64,000 nt of DNA from Geobacteraceae bacterium. GTDB lineage: Bacteria > Desulfobacterota > Desulfuromonadia > Geobacterales > Pseudopelobacteraceae. Shown here one piece after another: positions 1 through 8,399 of this stretch. The notes beneath the pieces are model-generated. The model was not told the origin of the DNA and ran no database searches. It was given only the letters and a program-made list of their open reading frames with translations. Both the position numbers and the translations under genes were made by a program. The DNA lies in contig JANXYR010000079.1 of assembly GCA_025355965.1 (NCBI GenBank), forward strand, positions 1 through 64,000, in the 5' to 3' direction. The stretch's first letter is position 1. Each line of letters begins with the position of its first letter.

Positions 1-77
1 CTATTGTCACTGTCGGTGACCAGCTTGACCGTTTCAATTTTAAACTCGCGGGTAAAACGTCTTCTCCTCGATACCAT
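1..77 (-). CDS. IS3-family transposase OrfA, N-terminal fragment (continues beyond window)
   Basis: About 25 codons are visible, starting at the ATG complementary to 75-77 with a GGAGGA ribosome site just upstream. The peptide begins MVSRRRRFTREFKIETVKLV, the pattern that opens the helix-turn-helix OrfA (transposase_8) proteins of IS3-type elements (basic start, then F-x-x-E-F-K-x-x-x-V-x-L). OrfA binds the element ends and normally joins OrfB, the DDE catalytic part, by programmed frameshift. The rest is off the left edge, so whether the copy is intact is unknown. Confidence 0.75.
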   Translation of the reverse strand, partial: MVSRRRRFTREFKIETVKLVTDSDN

Positions 78-141
78 GACAGTCCTCCGTAATCTGTTTG
101 TAGCAGCTTTTCGGACTGTCCACAATTACGGGGGAGATTCA
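1..141 (-). mobile_element. End of an IS3-type insertion sequence, cut by the window edge
   Basis: The minus strand carries the start of a transposase OrfA (1-77) preceded by a non-coding leader and, at 120-141, a terminal sequence reading TGAATCTCCCCCGTAATTG on the minus strand. IS3-family elements typically begin with TG and have C-rich ends, and some subgroups start TGAATC. I take position 141 as the outer end. The other end and any target duplication lie outside the window. The boundary is inferred from one end only. Confidence 0.65.
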
Positions 142-149
142 TATGTTTT

Positions 150-350
150 TTACAAATAAACTGGAATGCTTATCCTATAGCCAATCACATTTATGGGCGT
201 CATAATGCTGTGCTGCTTGTTCTTTGTCCCGCTATATCTAACCTCACCCACACATTTCTCACAAATTCCATGAGTAATTATTTCGTCTGAGTGAGTATCT
301 GAAAAAGAAGTTCCCATCACCGTTTGGCACCATGAGCAAACTCTTTTCAT
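150..350 (-). CDS. Small zinc-ribbon-like protein next to the IS end
   Basis: A 66-residue protein whose first half has two paired cysteine motifs, CSWC (residues 5-8) and CEKC (30-33), with ITHGIC between. Short CxWC...HGxCxxC proteins are common in Geobacter-like genomes and presumably bind zinc. Their function is not known to me. An AAAGGG ribosome site precedes the ATG. The second half (from about residue 38) is unlike the family and the stop lies only 9 bases from the inferred IS end, so the original C-terminus may have been replaced when the element arrived. From 351 to 600 I see no gene. Confidence 0.5.
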   Translation of the reverse strand: MKRVCSWCQTVMGTSFSDTHSDEIITHGICEKCVGEVRYSGTKNKQHSIMTPINVIGYRISIPVYL

Positions 351-600
351 ATGACGACCCTTTTAGATGACTGTAAGTTATATTGTAATAGAGCTTACGT
401 CCCTTATCGACCACTTAAGCGGCACCTTTAACCATAAAAATCAAACTTAAGTATCCTCTAACTTCTACAATCCATAATCCAACTTCTTGACCACGTCACC
501 CCGTTTCGGGACAACCTATGAAAACTGGGAGAAACGTGATGAACATGAAAAAGAAAAGCTCCCACATCTCAAAGAGACAGGAAGCTTATTCTGTAACTAA

Positions 601-687
601 TGGTGCCCGGGACTAGACTCGAACTAGCACACCCTTGCGAGCACAAGAACCTGAATCTTGCGTGTCTACCAATTCCACCACCCGGGC
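601..687 (-). tRNA. tRNA-Leu (anticodon CAG)
   Basis: Read on the minus strand it forms a complete class II tRNA: acceptor stem GCCCGGG paired with CCCGGGC, a D-arm with GGTAGAC, an anticodon stem CAAGA/TCTTG around loop TTCAGGT (anticodon CAG), a long variable arm, the T-arm loop TTCGAGT, and an encoded CCA at 601-603. The long variable arm and the anticodon both specify leucine. It sits alone, converging on no protein gene. Confidence 0.95.
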
Positions 688-767
688 AAGTGAACTGATT
701 TCTTATCATCTCCATTTTCATATTGCAAGCAGAAAAAGACACCCCCCCGCAGAAAAGCCCTAAAAAC

Positions 768-797
768 TTGACAAACAGACGCACGTGGTGATATCAG
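768..797 (+). promoter_or_regulatory. Likely sigma-70 promoter of ndk
   Basis: A perfect -35 hexamer TTGACA at 768-773 is followed after 18 bases by TATCAG (792-797), a modest -10. It lies about 40 bases before the ndk start, with nothing else between. The -35 is strong and the -10 weak. Confidence 0.45.
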
Positions 798-836
798 AAG
801 TGTTCACATTTTCAGATACCTATCGGAGGAAACATC

Positions 837-1250
837 ATGGAACGTACATTTGCAATCATCAAACCGGATGCAGTTGAGCGCAAGCTGGCTGGCCAAATCC
901 TGGCAAGAATCGAAGAAAAAGGCTTCACGATCGCTGGCATGAAAAAAATTCAGCTGACCAAAAAACAGGCTGAAGGTTTTTACTGTGTGCACAGTGAACG
1001 ACCATTTTTCAAAGACCTGTGTGCTTTCATGTCCCGCAGCCCGGTTATCGTACTCTGCCTGGAAAAAGAGAATGCTATTGCTGATTGGCGCACTCTGATG
1101 GGTGCAACTAATCCTGCTAATGCAGAGCCAGGCACGATTCGCAAGGATTTTGCTATCAATATCGAAGAAAATTCATCCCACGGTTCTGATGCTCCTGAAA
1201 CAGCTGCTTTTGAAATTCCGTATTTCTTCAGCGCACTGGAATTGGTATAA
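837..1250 (+). CDS. ndk: Nucleoside diphosphate kinase
   Basis: Transfers the gamma-phosphate of ATP to nucleoside diphosphates through a phospho-histidine, balancing the NTP and dNTP pools in the cytoplasm. The 137 residues are the normal bacterial length. The N-terminus reads [14 protein letters not shown], and the active-site motif is [12 protein letters not shown] with the catalytic histidine at about residue 115. A GGAGG ribosome site lies 7 bases before the ATG. The gene is monocistronic: its own promoter precedes it and a strong hairpin terminator follows. Confidence 0.97.
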   Translation: MERTFAIIKPDAVERKLAGQILARIEEKGFTIAGMKKIQLTKKQAEGFYCVHSERPFFKDLCAFMSRSPVIVLCLEKENAIADWRTLMGATNPANAEPGTIRKDFAINIEENSSHGSDAPETAAFEIPYFFSALELV

Positions 1251-1275
1251 ACCGTACATAAGTACCCAAAGCACA

Positions 1276-1309
1276 CAAAAAAGGCCCTGCGATTGCAGGG
1301 CCTTTTTTG
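1276..1309. terminator. Bidirectional rho-independent terminator between ndk and cobA-hemD
   Basis: The inverted repeat AAGGCCCTGC / GCAGGGCCTT with a short loop is flanked by an A-run on the left and a T-run on the right, so it can end transcription of ndk rightward and of the converging cobA-hemD operon leftward. Confidence 0.88.
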
Positions 1310-1331
1310 TGTTTCGGAGAGACAGTAAGAA

Positions 1332-2849
1332 TCAGGCGAAATGACTCTCTAGCGCTTCAGCCAAAGCATCAAGAGTGTAAGATTCCGGCTCGACATCAAC
1401 CTTCAGCCCCAGATCACGACAGCTTTTTGTAGTTATCGGACCGATTGATGCGACGGCCACCCCTTTCAGCATGTCCAGCATTAGCTCTTCTCCCAACATG
1501 GCGGCAAGGTTTTGAACCGTTGAAGATGACGTGAAGGTAATGCAGTCAACCGAACGTTTTTCAAGAGCAAAGAGAGTCTCGGGAGGAAGCCGGTCCGGAA
1601 AAACATTGCGGTACGCGACCGGACTGTCGACGTGCGCTCCCAGCCGCTTTAATTCCAGTGGAATAACTTCACGCGCCTTGTCGGCACGTGGGAAAAGCAC
1701 CCGGCTACCCTGCATATCCAAGCGGGAGAATTCGTCGACAACACCTTCTGCTTTATAATCGGTCGGAACTAGATCCGGTTTTATGCCAAACAAACGGATC
1801 TCAGCGGCAGTTTTTGGACCGACTGCGCAAATCTTGCAACCTGCAAACGCTCTGGCGTCAAACCCCAGCATATCCAGTCGCTGGAATAAGAATCGAACCG
1901 CATTTACTGAAGTCAACACGACCCAGTCATAGCTCGGTAATTCACGAATAGCCAGATCAAGCAGTTGCCAGCTCTCCGGCTCCACCAACCGAATTGTTGG
2001 ACATTCCAGTACCGTTGCACCGCGCGCCGCCAGCTTGGTGGAAAACTCACCTGCCTGTTCGGCAGCTCTGGTGACGACGATTTTCTTCCCACAAAGCCGG
2101 CGCTTTTCAAACCATTGCAGCTTCTCCCGCAACGCAACCACTTCGCCAACAATCGTGACCGCAGGAGGTTTAAAGGCACTTGCTTCGGCCCGGTCAGCAA
2201 TATCGGCCAATGTACCAACCAGCACCTGCTGACATGGGGTTGTTGCCCAGCGCACCAGCGCAACCGGCGTAGCAGGGGATCTGCCATGCTCTATCAGGCG
2301 CTGCATATTGCACCGCAGGGTAGTCACCCCCATATAAAACACAACCGTACCACCGCCTAAAGAAAGACGATCCCAGTCTATACTTGATTCGAACTTGTCC
2401 TTCCCCTCCTGGCCGGTTACAAATGCAACCGAGGCGGTTATATCCCGATGCGTCAGAGGGATACCGGAATATACAGAGGCTCCGACAGCAGCGGTAACAC
2501 CAGGTACTACCTCAAAAGTAATGCCGGCCTCGCGCAACGCTTCGCACTCTTCACCGCCACGCCCAAACACAAAGGGATCGCCACCCTTCAGGCGCACAAC
2601 AACCTTTCCTGACGACGCCTTTGCAACTAGCAAACTGTTTATCTCGTTCTGCCCCTGATTGTGACGACCGCCGATTTTACCGGCATAAATGCGCTCAGCA
2701 GCTTCAGGGGCGTGGTTGAGAAGCTGTTCATTGGCCAGATAGTCATAGACGACCACCTCGGCTTTTTTCAAACATTCCACCCCACGAAGCGTAATCAGGG
2801 ACGGGTCGCCAGGACCGGCGCCCACCAGATAAACGATTCCGTTACTCAC
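1332..2849 (-). CDS. cobA-hemD: Fused uroporphyrinogen-III C-methyltransferase / uroporphyrinogen-III synthase
   Basis: A 505-residue fusion of two successive tetrapyrrole steps. Residues 1-245 are a SUMT (CobA) methyltransferase, with the GAGPGDPSLITLRG start and the GDPFVFGRGGEE motif, which makes precorrin-2 from uroporphyrinogen III. Residues from about 250 on are HemD, which closes hydroxymethylbilane to uroporphyrinogen III. The CobA-HemD fusion is familiar from Geobacter and some Gram-positives. It overlaps the end of hemC by 8 bases, so translation is probably coupled. It is the last gene of the operon sirC-ccsA-hemA-hemC-cobA/hemD and ends just before a terminator. Confidence 0.95.
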   Translation of the reverse strand: MSNGIVYLVGAGPGDPSLITLRGVECLKKAEVVVYDYLANEQLLNHAPEAAERIYAGKIGGRHNQGQNEINSLLVAKASSGKVVVRLKGGDPFVFGRGGEECEALREAGITFEVVPGVTAAVGASVYSGIPLTHRDITASVAFVTGQEGKDKFESSIDWDRLSLGGGTVVFYMGVTTLRCNMQRLIEHGRSPATPVALVRWATTPCQQVLVGTLADIADRAEASAFKPPAVTIVGEVVALREKLQWFEKRRLCGKKIVVTRAAEQAGEFSTKLAARGATVLECPTIRLVEPESWQLLDLAIRELPSYDWVVLTSVNAVRFLFQRLDMLGFDARAFAGCKICAVGPKTAAEIRLFGIKPDLVPTDYKAEGVVDEFSRLDMQGSRVLFPRADKAREVIPLELKRLGAHVDSPVAYRNVFPDRLPPETLFALEKRSVDCITFTSSSTVQNLAAMLGEELMLDMLKGVAVASIGPITTKSCRDLGLKVDVEPESYTLDALAEALESHFA

Positions 2850-3780
2850 CTATCGACCTCTGATATACCTCTTCCAGAATAGCCTTGCCCCCTTCGGCCA
2901 GCAACTGATCCGCAAGGCGTATACCTAATTGCTGACATTCAGCTACCGGGCCATTTATTTCGCCACGCACAGAGCGCTTGCCGTCGACAGCAGCAATGAA
3001 ACCGACCAACCGCAACTGGCCATCACTAACGGTGCCGTGGGCCGCAATTGGGACTTGGCAGCCGCCCTCACACCGCTTTAGCAAGGCTCGCTCAGCCCGG
3101 ACTGCGTGGCTGGTGTCCGGGTGATTGAAGAAGGCGATCGTTTCGGTTATTACCGGATCAGCCAGACGACATTCGATCCCCAAAGCACCCTGACCGATGG
3201 CCGGAATGGAGAGGTCAACATCCAGATATTCTCCGACACTCTCCGTAAAACCAAGCCGTTTTAATCCGGCGGCGGCCAGAATGACGGCATCCAGATTGTC
3301 CTCGGTAAGTTTTCTGATACGGGTTTCTACGTTACCGCGAATCATAACCATCTGCAGATCAGGGCGCACTTTCAAAAGCTGGGCTTGCCGGCGCAGAGCA
3401 CTTGTTCCGATACGTGCTCCCTGCGGCAGATCTGCAAATTTCACATTGCGCGAGATCACGGCGTCACGAGGGTCTTCACGCTCAGTAATACAGTGCAGGC
3501 CCAATCCTTCCGGGAAATCAGTCGGAACGTCTTTCATACTGTGTACGGCGATGTCGATCTCGCCCCGCAGCATGGCCTCTTCGATCTCCTTGACGAACAG
3601 CCCTTTACCACCTACCTGTGCCAAGGGGACATCCAGAATCTTGTCACCAATCGTTTTGATTTTGGTAAGGGTGACTTCCATACCGGGATAGCGTTTCTCA
3701 AGTTCTGATTTTACCCAGTTGGCCTGCCAGAGGGCCAGTTGACTAGCACGGGTTCCGATACGTAACTTCTTTGGTGGCAT
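2842..3780 (-). CDS. hemC: Porphobilinogen deaminase (hydroxymethylbilane synthase)
   Basis: Polymerises four porphobilinogens into hydroxymethylbilane, the substrate of the HemD domain encoded next. The start is the ATG at 3780, preceded by GGAGAA; another ATG 12 bases upstream overlaps that ribosome site and is less likely. The 312 residues have the family length. Visible signatures are IGTRASQLALWQA, the catalytic aspartate of HSMKDVPT (about residue 84), and CEGGCQVP, whose second cysteine (about 241) carries the dipyrromethane cofactor. Confidence 0.96.
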   Translation of the reverse strand: MPPKKLRIGTRASQLALWQANWVKSELEKRYPGMEVTLTKIKTIGDKILDVPLAQVGGKGLFVKEIEEAMLRGEIDIAVHSMKDVPTDFPEGLGLHCITEREDPRDAVISRNVKFADLPQGARIGTSALRRQAQLLKVRPDLQMVMIRGNVETRIRKLTEDNLDAVILAAAGLKRLGFTESVGEYLDVDLSIPAIGQGALGIECRLADPVITETIAFFNHPDTSHAVRAERALLKRCEGGCQVPIAAHGTVSDGQLRLVGFIAAVDGKRSVRGEINGPVAECQQLGIRLADQLLAEGGKAILEEVYQRSIGE

Positions 3781-3813
3781 ACTGTTCTCCATTTCTCATA
3801 TAATTAGATACCG

Positions 3814-5115
3814 TTATTCTTCAAGCTCCAACTCTTCATCGTCACGTTGCAATGATTCTAGCTCAAACAGCTGACGCAGGGCGTCGATATACAGATCTAC
3901 CCGCCCCCCCTGGCCCGCCTGCTTGAGGACAGATGTGGGGGTGTGAAGCAACTTGTTCATCATAGCAACCGTAAGCGCTTCCAGCCGTTTCTCGGCATCG
4001 GGAGGTAAATCCTTCCACCCTGCTATCGTCTTATCAAGCTCGGCTCGGCGAATTTCATCAAAACGGCTACGCAGAGCGACAATAGCGGGGGTGACTTCCA
4101 GTGTCGAAAGCCATTTATGAAACTGACCTATCTCCTGGTCAATTATCTCCTCGGCTTTTTCAGCCTCCAGACTGCGCTGCGCAAGATTGGCCTGGACAAT
4201 CTCCTGTAGGTGATCGACGGTAAATAGGTAGGCGTTCTCGACATCATCAACCTTTGGGTCGATATCGCGCGGAACGGCAATATCAATGAAAAAAATCGGC
4301 TTTGACCGGCGACGTTTGACTATTTCTTTGGCATCCTCCGGCCCGATAATACAGTGTGGGGCTCCGGTAGATGAAAGAACAATATCGGCCCGATGCAGAT
4401 GTTCAAGAAACGATTCAAAACGGACGGCCTCGCCGCCGAACTCCTCCGCCAGACGTTCTGCACGTTCAAAGGTACGGTTTGTAACTATCACTCCCTTCGC
4501 ACCACTGTTAAGGAAGTGTTTGGCAGCTAGCTCACACATTTCACCGGCGCCGATCAACATGACTGTCTTGTCAGACAGGTCCCCCAGAATTTTTTTGGCC
4601 AGCTCCACGGCGGCAAATGCAACAGAAACAGCGGAAGAAGCTATTTTTGTTTCCGTGCGCACCCGCTTGGCAACCGAAAATGCCTTGTGCAGAAAGCGAT
4701 TAAGAATAATTCCTGACGATTTGAATTCGGCTGCATAGCCATAGGAAGTTTTGATCTGGCCCAGGATCTGAGGTTCGCCAACGATCATCGAATCCAGACT
4801 GGAGGCAACCCTGAATACGTGACGGATAGCTGCTTCGGCGTGGTAACTGTACAAGTGTGGCTCAAGCGATTCAAATGGCAAACGATGATATTCCGCCATA
4901 AACCGTTTTATACGTGCTATGCCGCCAGCGACATCACGGGTTGTGGCATAAATCTCGACCCGATTGCAGGTAGAGACAATTACCCCCTCGATAATACCTT
5001 CAAGCCCGATCAATTCACCCAGCGGTTTTTCAATCTGGTTTGGAGAAAAAGCTACTTTTTCACGGATCTCAACTGTAGCAGTTTTGTGTGAAAGGCCGAC
5101 AACGATGATATTCAT
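3814..5115 (-). CDS. hemA: Glutamyl-tRNA reductase
   Basis: First committed step of the C5 route to tetrapyrroles: reduces glutamyl-tRNA to glutamate-1-semialdehyde with NADPH. The protein starts [20 protein letters not shown] and has the thioester-forming cysteine in STCNRVEIY (residue 50), the Rossmann motif [11 protein letters not shown], and a C-terminal helical dimerisation tail. I chose the ATG at 5115 rather than a TTG 12 bases upstream because it gives the canonical family start. At 433 residues it is full length. It is preceded by ccsA and followed closely by hemC. Confidence 0.95.
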   Translation of the reverse strand: MNIIVVGLSHKTATVEIREKVAFSPNQIEKPLGELIGLEGIIEGVIVSTCNRVEIYATTRDVAGGIARIKRFMAEYHRLPFESLEPHLYSYHAEAAIRHVFRVASSLDSMIVGEPQILGQIKTSYGYAAEFKSSGIILNRFLHKAFSVAKRVRTETKIASSAVSVAFAAVELAKKILGDLSDKTVMLIGAGEMCELAAKHFLNSGAKGVIVTNRTFERAERLAEEFGGEAVRFESFLEHLHRADIVLSSTGAPHCIIGPEDAKEIVKRRRSKPIFFIDIAVPRDIDPKVDDVENAYLFTVDHLQEIVQANLAQRSLEAEKAEEIIDQEIGQFHKWLSTLEVTPAIVALRSRFDEIRRAELDKTIAGWKDLPPDAEKRLEALTVAMMNKLLHTPTSVLKQAGQGGRVDLYIDALRQLFELESLQRDDEELELEE

Positions 5116-5160
5116 GATAGAGTACAATCCATGTTTATTGATAAATTGCTGGAAGCAAAG

Positions 5161-5961
5161 CTACCAGATGATACTATGCTCCATAGCCAAAAATGAAAAC
5201 AATACAACAATAAAACCGAAAATTGAAAGGATCGCGGCACGCTTTCCGCGCCAGCCAATAGTAAGACGACCATGCAGGAGCGCCGCATAGATAAACCAGA
5301 TGATCAGCGACCATGTCTGTTTGTGGTCCCAAACCCAGTAGCTCCCTATTGCCTGCTCAGACCAAATCGCGCCGGATATAATGGCAACAGTCAAAAGGGG
5401 AAACCCAACCGTCAGGCAGCGATAACTAATCTCGTCCATTGTTTCAAGTGAAGGAAGCTTTTGGAAGAGCGCACCAAAATGTTTCGTTTTGAGAAAGCGT
5501 CGCTGGATAAGATACATAACATCAACACCGGCAGCGATTGTGAAGGAGGCATAACTGACAAAAGCCAGCATGGCGTGGAACCAGAACCAGTTACTCTGCA
5601 GAATGGGGTGAAGTTGGCGCACCGCAACATGTAAAGAACTTGACGCAATCAGCATCACAAGTGCGACAGGAGTAACAAATGAGCCAAGTGTCGTTACCTT
5701 GTATTTGCGCTCGAAAAAAATAAAACCACCTACAATGGCAAGACTGAAAAATGACAGTGATTCTTGCATATTGGTGAGCGGCAGATACTTCATCTTACTG
5801 GCCAGATGAATTGTTGATAGCAGATGTGCCGTGAAGCCAACAGCCAATATACGGCTGGCCCAGAGTGCTAGCGCCGGTAACGTACGCAGCAGACAGGTAA
5901 GATATGCAGCTGTAGCACAACCATATAAAGCAACCGTCAGAATGAAAAACATGTGAGTCAT
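5161..5961 (-). CDS. ccsA: CcsA/HemX-type cytochrome c assembly membrane protein
   Basis: A 266-residue integral membrane protein with about eight hydrophobic segments. The tryptophan-rich heme-handling signature of the CcsA/CcmC/CcmF superfamily is visible as GSYWVWDHKQTWS near residue 225, and histidines flank it in periplasmic loops. Such genes beside hemA are called hemX or ccsA. The protein is thought to deliver heme for System II cytochrome c maturation or to influence HemA. The usual WDPKE is WDHKQ here. It overlaps sirC by 4 bases (translational coupling). Whether it is the CcsB-partnered heme exporter or a HemX regulator cannot be told from sequence. Confidence 0.85.
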   Translation of the reverse strand: MTHMFFILTVALYGCATAAYLTCLLRTLPALALWASRILAVGFTAHLLSTIHLASKMKYLPLTNMQESLSFFSLAIVGGFIFFERKYKVTTLGSFVTPVALVMLIASSSLHVAVRQLHPILQSNWFWFHAMLAFVSYASFTIAAGVDVMYLIQRRFLKTKHFGALFQKLPSLETMDEISYRCLTVGFPLLTVAIISGAIWSEQAIGSYWVWDHKQTWSLIIWFIYAALLHGRLTIGWRGKRAAILSIFGFIVVLFSFLAMEHSIIW

Positions 5962-6554
5962 GGCATTGATTCCTTGCGTTCAGTGATCTCTGTAAGTAAA
6001 CGCTTGGCAAGTGAGCGTAAAACCCGTGTATTGTATGTACTGGGATGCCCATTCGTCAATAGCTTTTCTCGTTCTACTGCCAACTGGTTGAGGATATATC
6101 CATATTCATCGCCGATTTGTTCAGCAATACAGTCCCGAACATCAACCGCGAACGTTGGACAGTGCCCACCGGTTGAAACGGCTATTCCGAGATTGCCACG
6201 CTGCAACACAGCCGGGAAAGTGCAGTCTCCAGCGACCGGATTGTCGACAACAGCCACAAGAATACTCCGCTCATGGGCGTCGGCGGAAACCTGTTCGTTT
6301 ACCAGAACATCATCGGTTGCTGCAATCACCAGAAAAGCATTGTCCAGGTCTGATACGGAATAGCTGCCGACTCTTAAGGCAAACTTTCCCAAATTTTTCA
6401 GGGCAGCAATCTCAGGGCAAATATCTATAGCTACAATCCTGATGGAAGCACCTGATGTCAGCAATGTACGGAGCTTGCGAAGGGCAACGGCGCCACCGCC
6501 GATGATAACCGCCAGCTTACCCTCCATTCTTATGTTCAGCGCCAGCGTTGACAT
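5958..6554 (-). CDS. Precorrin-2 dehydrogenase (siroheme synthase N-terminal type)
   Basis: A 198-residue protein like the N-terminal half of CysG and yeast Met8: an NAD-binding start with GGGAVALRKLRTLL, the middle stretch VIAATDDVLVNEQV, and DNPVAGDCTFPAVLQRG for substrate binding. It oxidises precorrin-2 to sirohydrochlorin on the way to siroheme, and some members also insert iron. It is the first gene of the operon, whose product set (HemA, HemC, HemD, CobA) leads to precorrin-2. Genes of this type are named sirC or ylnF; I leave the symbol open because chelatase activity is uncertain. Confidence 0.88.
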   Translation of the reverse strand: MSTLALNIRMEGKLAVIIGGGAVALRKLRTLLTSGASIRIVAIDICPEIAALKNLGKFALRVGSYSVSDLDNAFLVIAATDDVLVNEQVSADAHERSILVAVVDNPVAGDCTFPAVLQRGNLGIAVSTGGHCPTFAVDVRDCIAEQIGDEYGYILNQLAVEREKLLTNGHPSTYNTRVLRSLAKRLLTEITERKESMP

Positions 6555-6712
6555 GCTTTGTTCCTCAATGTGCCGGCATCATACTCTCCTCTTGCGCACT
6601 TTTCAACGATATGAACACACGATATTGGGGGTACAGAGTTTGCTCTTGATTTTTTTAGCGTCTGGTATATGATCCCGGGAAAGTTATCATGCACTCAAAG
6701 GAGAACTACCAG

Positions 6713-7042
6713 ATGGCCAATGAAAACGTAATCGCATTTACAGATGCAAATTTTGACCGCGATGTGTTGCAGTCTGACATTCCGGTACTCGTTGATTTTT
6801 GGGCTACGTGGTGTGCACCTTGCAAGGCAATTGCACCCCTTATTGATACAATAGCCGATGAATATGCTGGGAAAGTCAAAGTAGGCAAGGTGAATGTTGA
6901 TGAAAACCAGGCTACTCCAGGCAAATTTGGTGTGCGTGGCATCCCTACAATAATATTATTCAAGAATGGCGTAGTGCTCGATCAAGTTGTCGGAGCTGTA
7001 CCTAAATCACAGCTTGATGCACTGATCGCCAAAGCGCTCTAG
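6713..7042 (+). CDS. trxA: Thioredoxin
   Basis: A 109-residue cytoplasmic thioredoxin with the redox motif WCAPCK (cysteines 34 and 37), the preceding VLVDFWATW strand, and the cis-proline segment [11 protein letters not shown]. It reduces protein disulfides using thioredoxin reductase. The ATG at 6713 is preceded by AAGGAG; an ATG 24 bases earlier would add eight residues not found in the family. A TlpA-like thioredoxin follows 14 bases later, suggesting a two-gene unit. Confidence 0.95.
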   Translation: MANENVIAFTDANFDRDVLQSDIPVLVDFWATWCAPCKAIAPLIDTIADEYAGKVKVGKVNVDENQATPGKFGVRGIPTIILFKNGVVLDQVVGAVPKSQLDALIAKAL

Positions 7043-7056
7043 TTTAGTAGGCACTG

Positions 7057-7575
7057 TTGAATACTGTATTTCCCTTCACCAGAATTCTGTTGTTCATCAT
7101 AGCCGCATCATCCATGATCGTACCCGGTCCGGTTGATGCGGCTCCTCGATCAGGACAGACCGCTCCGAATTTCAAAGTGACCTCTACGGCAGGACAGACG
7201 ATATCTCAGGAAAATTACCGTGGCCATGTGCTGGTACTTGATTTTTTTGCAACATGGTGCCTTCCATGTCGACAGTCGATCCCACATCTGGTTGAGATGA
7301 ACCGCAAGTATGGCAAGCAGGGTCTAGAAATTCTTGGACTTAGCGTGGATGAGGATGGGGAGCGAGTCGTAAAAGCATTTACAGATGAGTTCCGGGTTAA
7401 TTATCCGCTAGCATTGGTAAGAGATTCAACCACGAGTGATTTTGGCGTCCGTTCAATACCTGTCATGTATCTGATCGATAAAAAAGGGAAAATTGCAGAG
7501 GTTTATCGTGGTTACTCCGGTGAAATTGCCCGCTCAGTAGAGCAATCGATCAAACGCCTGTTGGCAGAGAAGTAA
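7057..7575 (+). CDS. TlpA/ResA-like exported thiol-disulfide oxidoreductase
   Basis: A 172-residue protein with a signal peptide (hydrophobic residues 8-24, likely cleavage after VDA near 28) and a thioredoxin fold of the TlpA/ResA type with WCLPC (cysteines 68 and 71), an FxxxSxxG-type insertion, and a cis-proline segment SIPVMYLIDKKG. It probably keeps cytochrome c or other periplasmic cysteines reduced, consistent with the ccsA gene nearby. The start is a TTG with only a weak ribosome site 14 bases after trxA, so expression may depend on trxA translation. Confidence 0.85.
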   Translation: MNTVFPFTRILLFIIAASSMIVPGPVDAAPRSGQTAPNFKVTSTAGQTISQENYRGHVLVLDFFATWCLPCRQSIPHLVEMNRKYGKQGLEILGLSVDEDGERVVKAFTDEFRVNYPLALVRDSTTSDFGVRSIPVMYLIDKKGKIAEVYRGYSGEIARSVEQSIKRLLAEK

Positions 7576-7580
7576 ATTCC

Positions 7581-7647
7581 TTAGTAAGTTAGAAGTGATT
7601 TTTCTGAACTTTTATGGGCAGAAAATAACTTCGTTAACGCACTTATT
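7581..7647. repeat. Palindromic intergenic repeat, copy 1
   Basis: The ends TTAGTAAGTTAGAAGT and AACTTCGTTAACGCACTTA are imperfect inverted repeats of each other. The same two ends, in opposite orientation and with a different middle, recur at 35,919-35,984. The element lies between the tlpA-like gene and truA and covers the truA stop codon. Confidence 0.65.
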
Positions 7648-8398
7648 CATGTTTATCAAGGTCGGGGTAAACCACCTGCATCAGGCATAACCCACAAGCC
7701 GGGGCTGTACTGCCAGCCTCTTTTCTATCCCCACTCTGTAACAGCTTGTCTATATCCGCTGGCGTAAAGCGACCTTTTCCGATATCAACAAGTGTGCCGA
7801 CCATTACCCGCACCATATTTTTCAAAAAGCCACCACCGATAACATCAATGGTAATACGGGAGTTTTGACGAATGATCTCGACTGAATCTATCCGCCTGAC
7901 AGTGGTCTTGGCGACACAATTAGAAGCGCGGAACGCGGCAAAATCGTGACTGCCTACAAACCGGGATGCAGCTTCTGCCATTGCAGCAAGATCAAGTGGT
8001 TCCCGAACTTGCCAACTGTACAAGCGGTCCAGTGGTGAACGGACGGATGAATTGATGATGGTATAGCGATACTGTTTGGCATGTGCCATGGTAATTGGTT
8101 TGAATCCATCCGGCACAATGCGGGCACTCTGGATAGCAATATCTTGAGGAAGAAAGCGGTTTGTTCCCTCCACAAAAGCCCGCAATGGAAGGTTCTGACT
8201 CGTACTGAAGGCGGCCGCCATGGCACGGGCATGAACCCCGGCATCAGTTCTACCGGATGAGCGCACCTGTACGGGTTCCTTAAGTAATTGTTCAAGAGCT
8301 TCCTCAACAACCTGCTGTACCGCCAGACCGTTTGGCTGGACTTGCCAGCCGGAATAGTTTGTGCCGTCGTAGGCAATTGTCAAAAATACGGTTGGCAA
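7643..8398 (-). CDS. truA: tRNA pseudouridine(38-40) synthase
   Basis: Isomerises uridines 38-40 in the anticodon stem-loop of many tRNAs. The 251 residues match the family, with TIAYDGTNYSGWQ at the start, the catalytic aspartate in SSGRTDAGVHA (residue 52), and FLKNMVRVMVGTL near the C-terminus. Translation appears to start at a TTG (8398), 2 bases from the hslO stop and 5 bases after a GGGAG ribosome site; no ATG gives a family-like N-terminus. It forms an operon with hslO. Confidence 0.95.
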   Translation of the reverse strand: MPTVFLTIAYDGTNYSGWQVQPNGLAVQQVVEEALEQLLKEPVQVRSSGRTDAGVHARAMAAAFSTSQNLPLRAFVEGTNRFLPQDIAIQSARIVPDGFKPITMAHAKQYRYTIINSSVRSPLDRLYSWQVREPLDLAAMAEAASRFVGSHDFAAFRASNCVAKTTVRRIDSVEIIRQNSRITIDVIGGGFLKNMVRVMVGTLVDIGKGRFTPADIDKLLQSGDRKEAGSTAPACGLCLMQVVYPDLDKHE

Positions 8399-8399
8399 G

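Noticed and set aside
569-784. 71-codon frame on the minus strand over the tRNA
   Set aside because: It overlaps the tRNA-Leu gene entirely and has no protein features.
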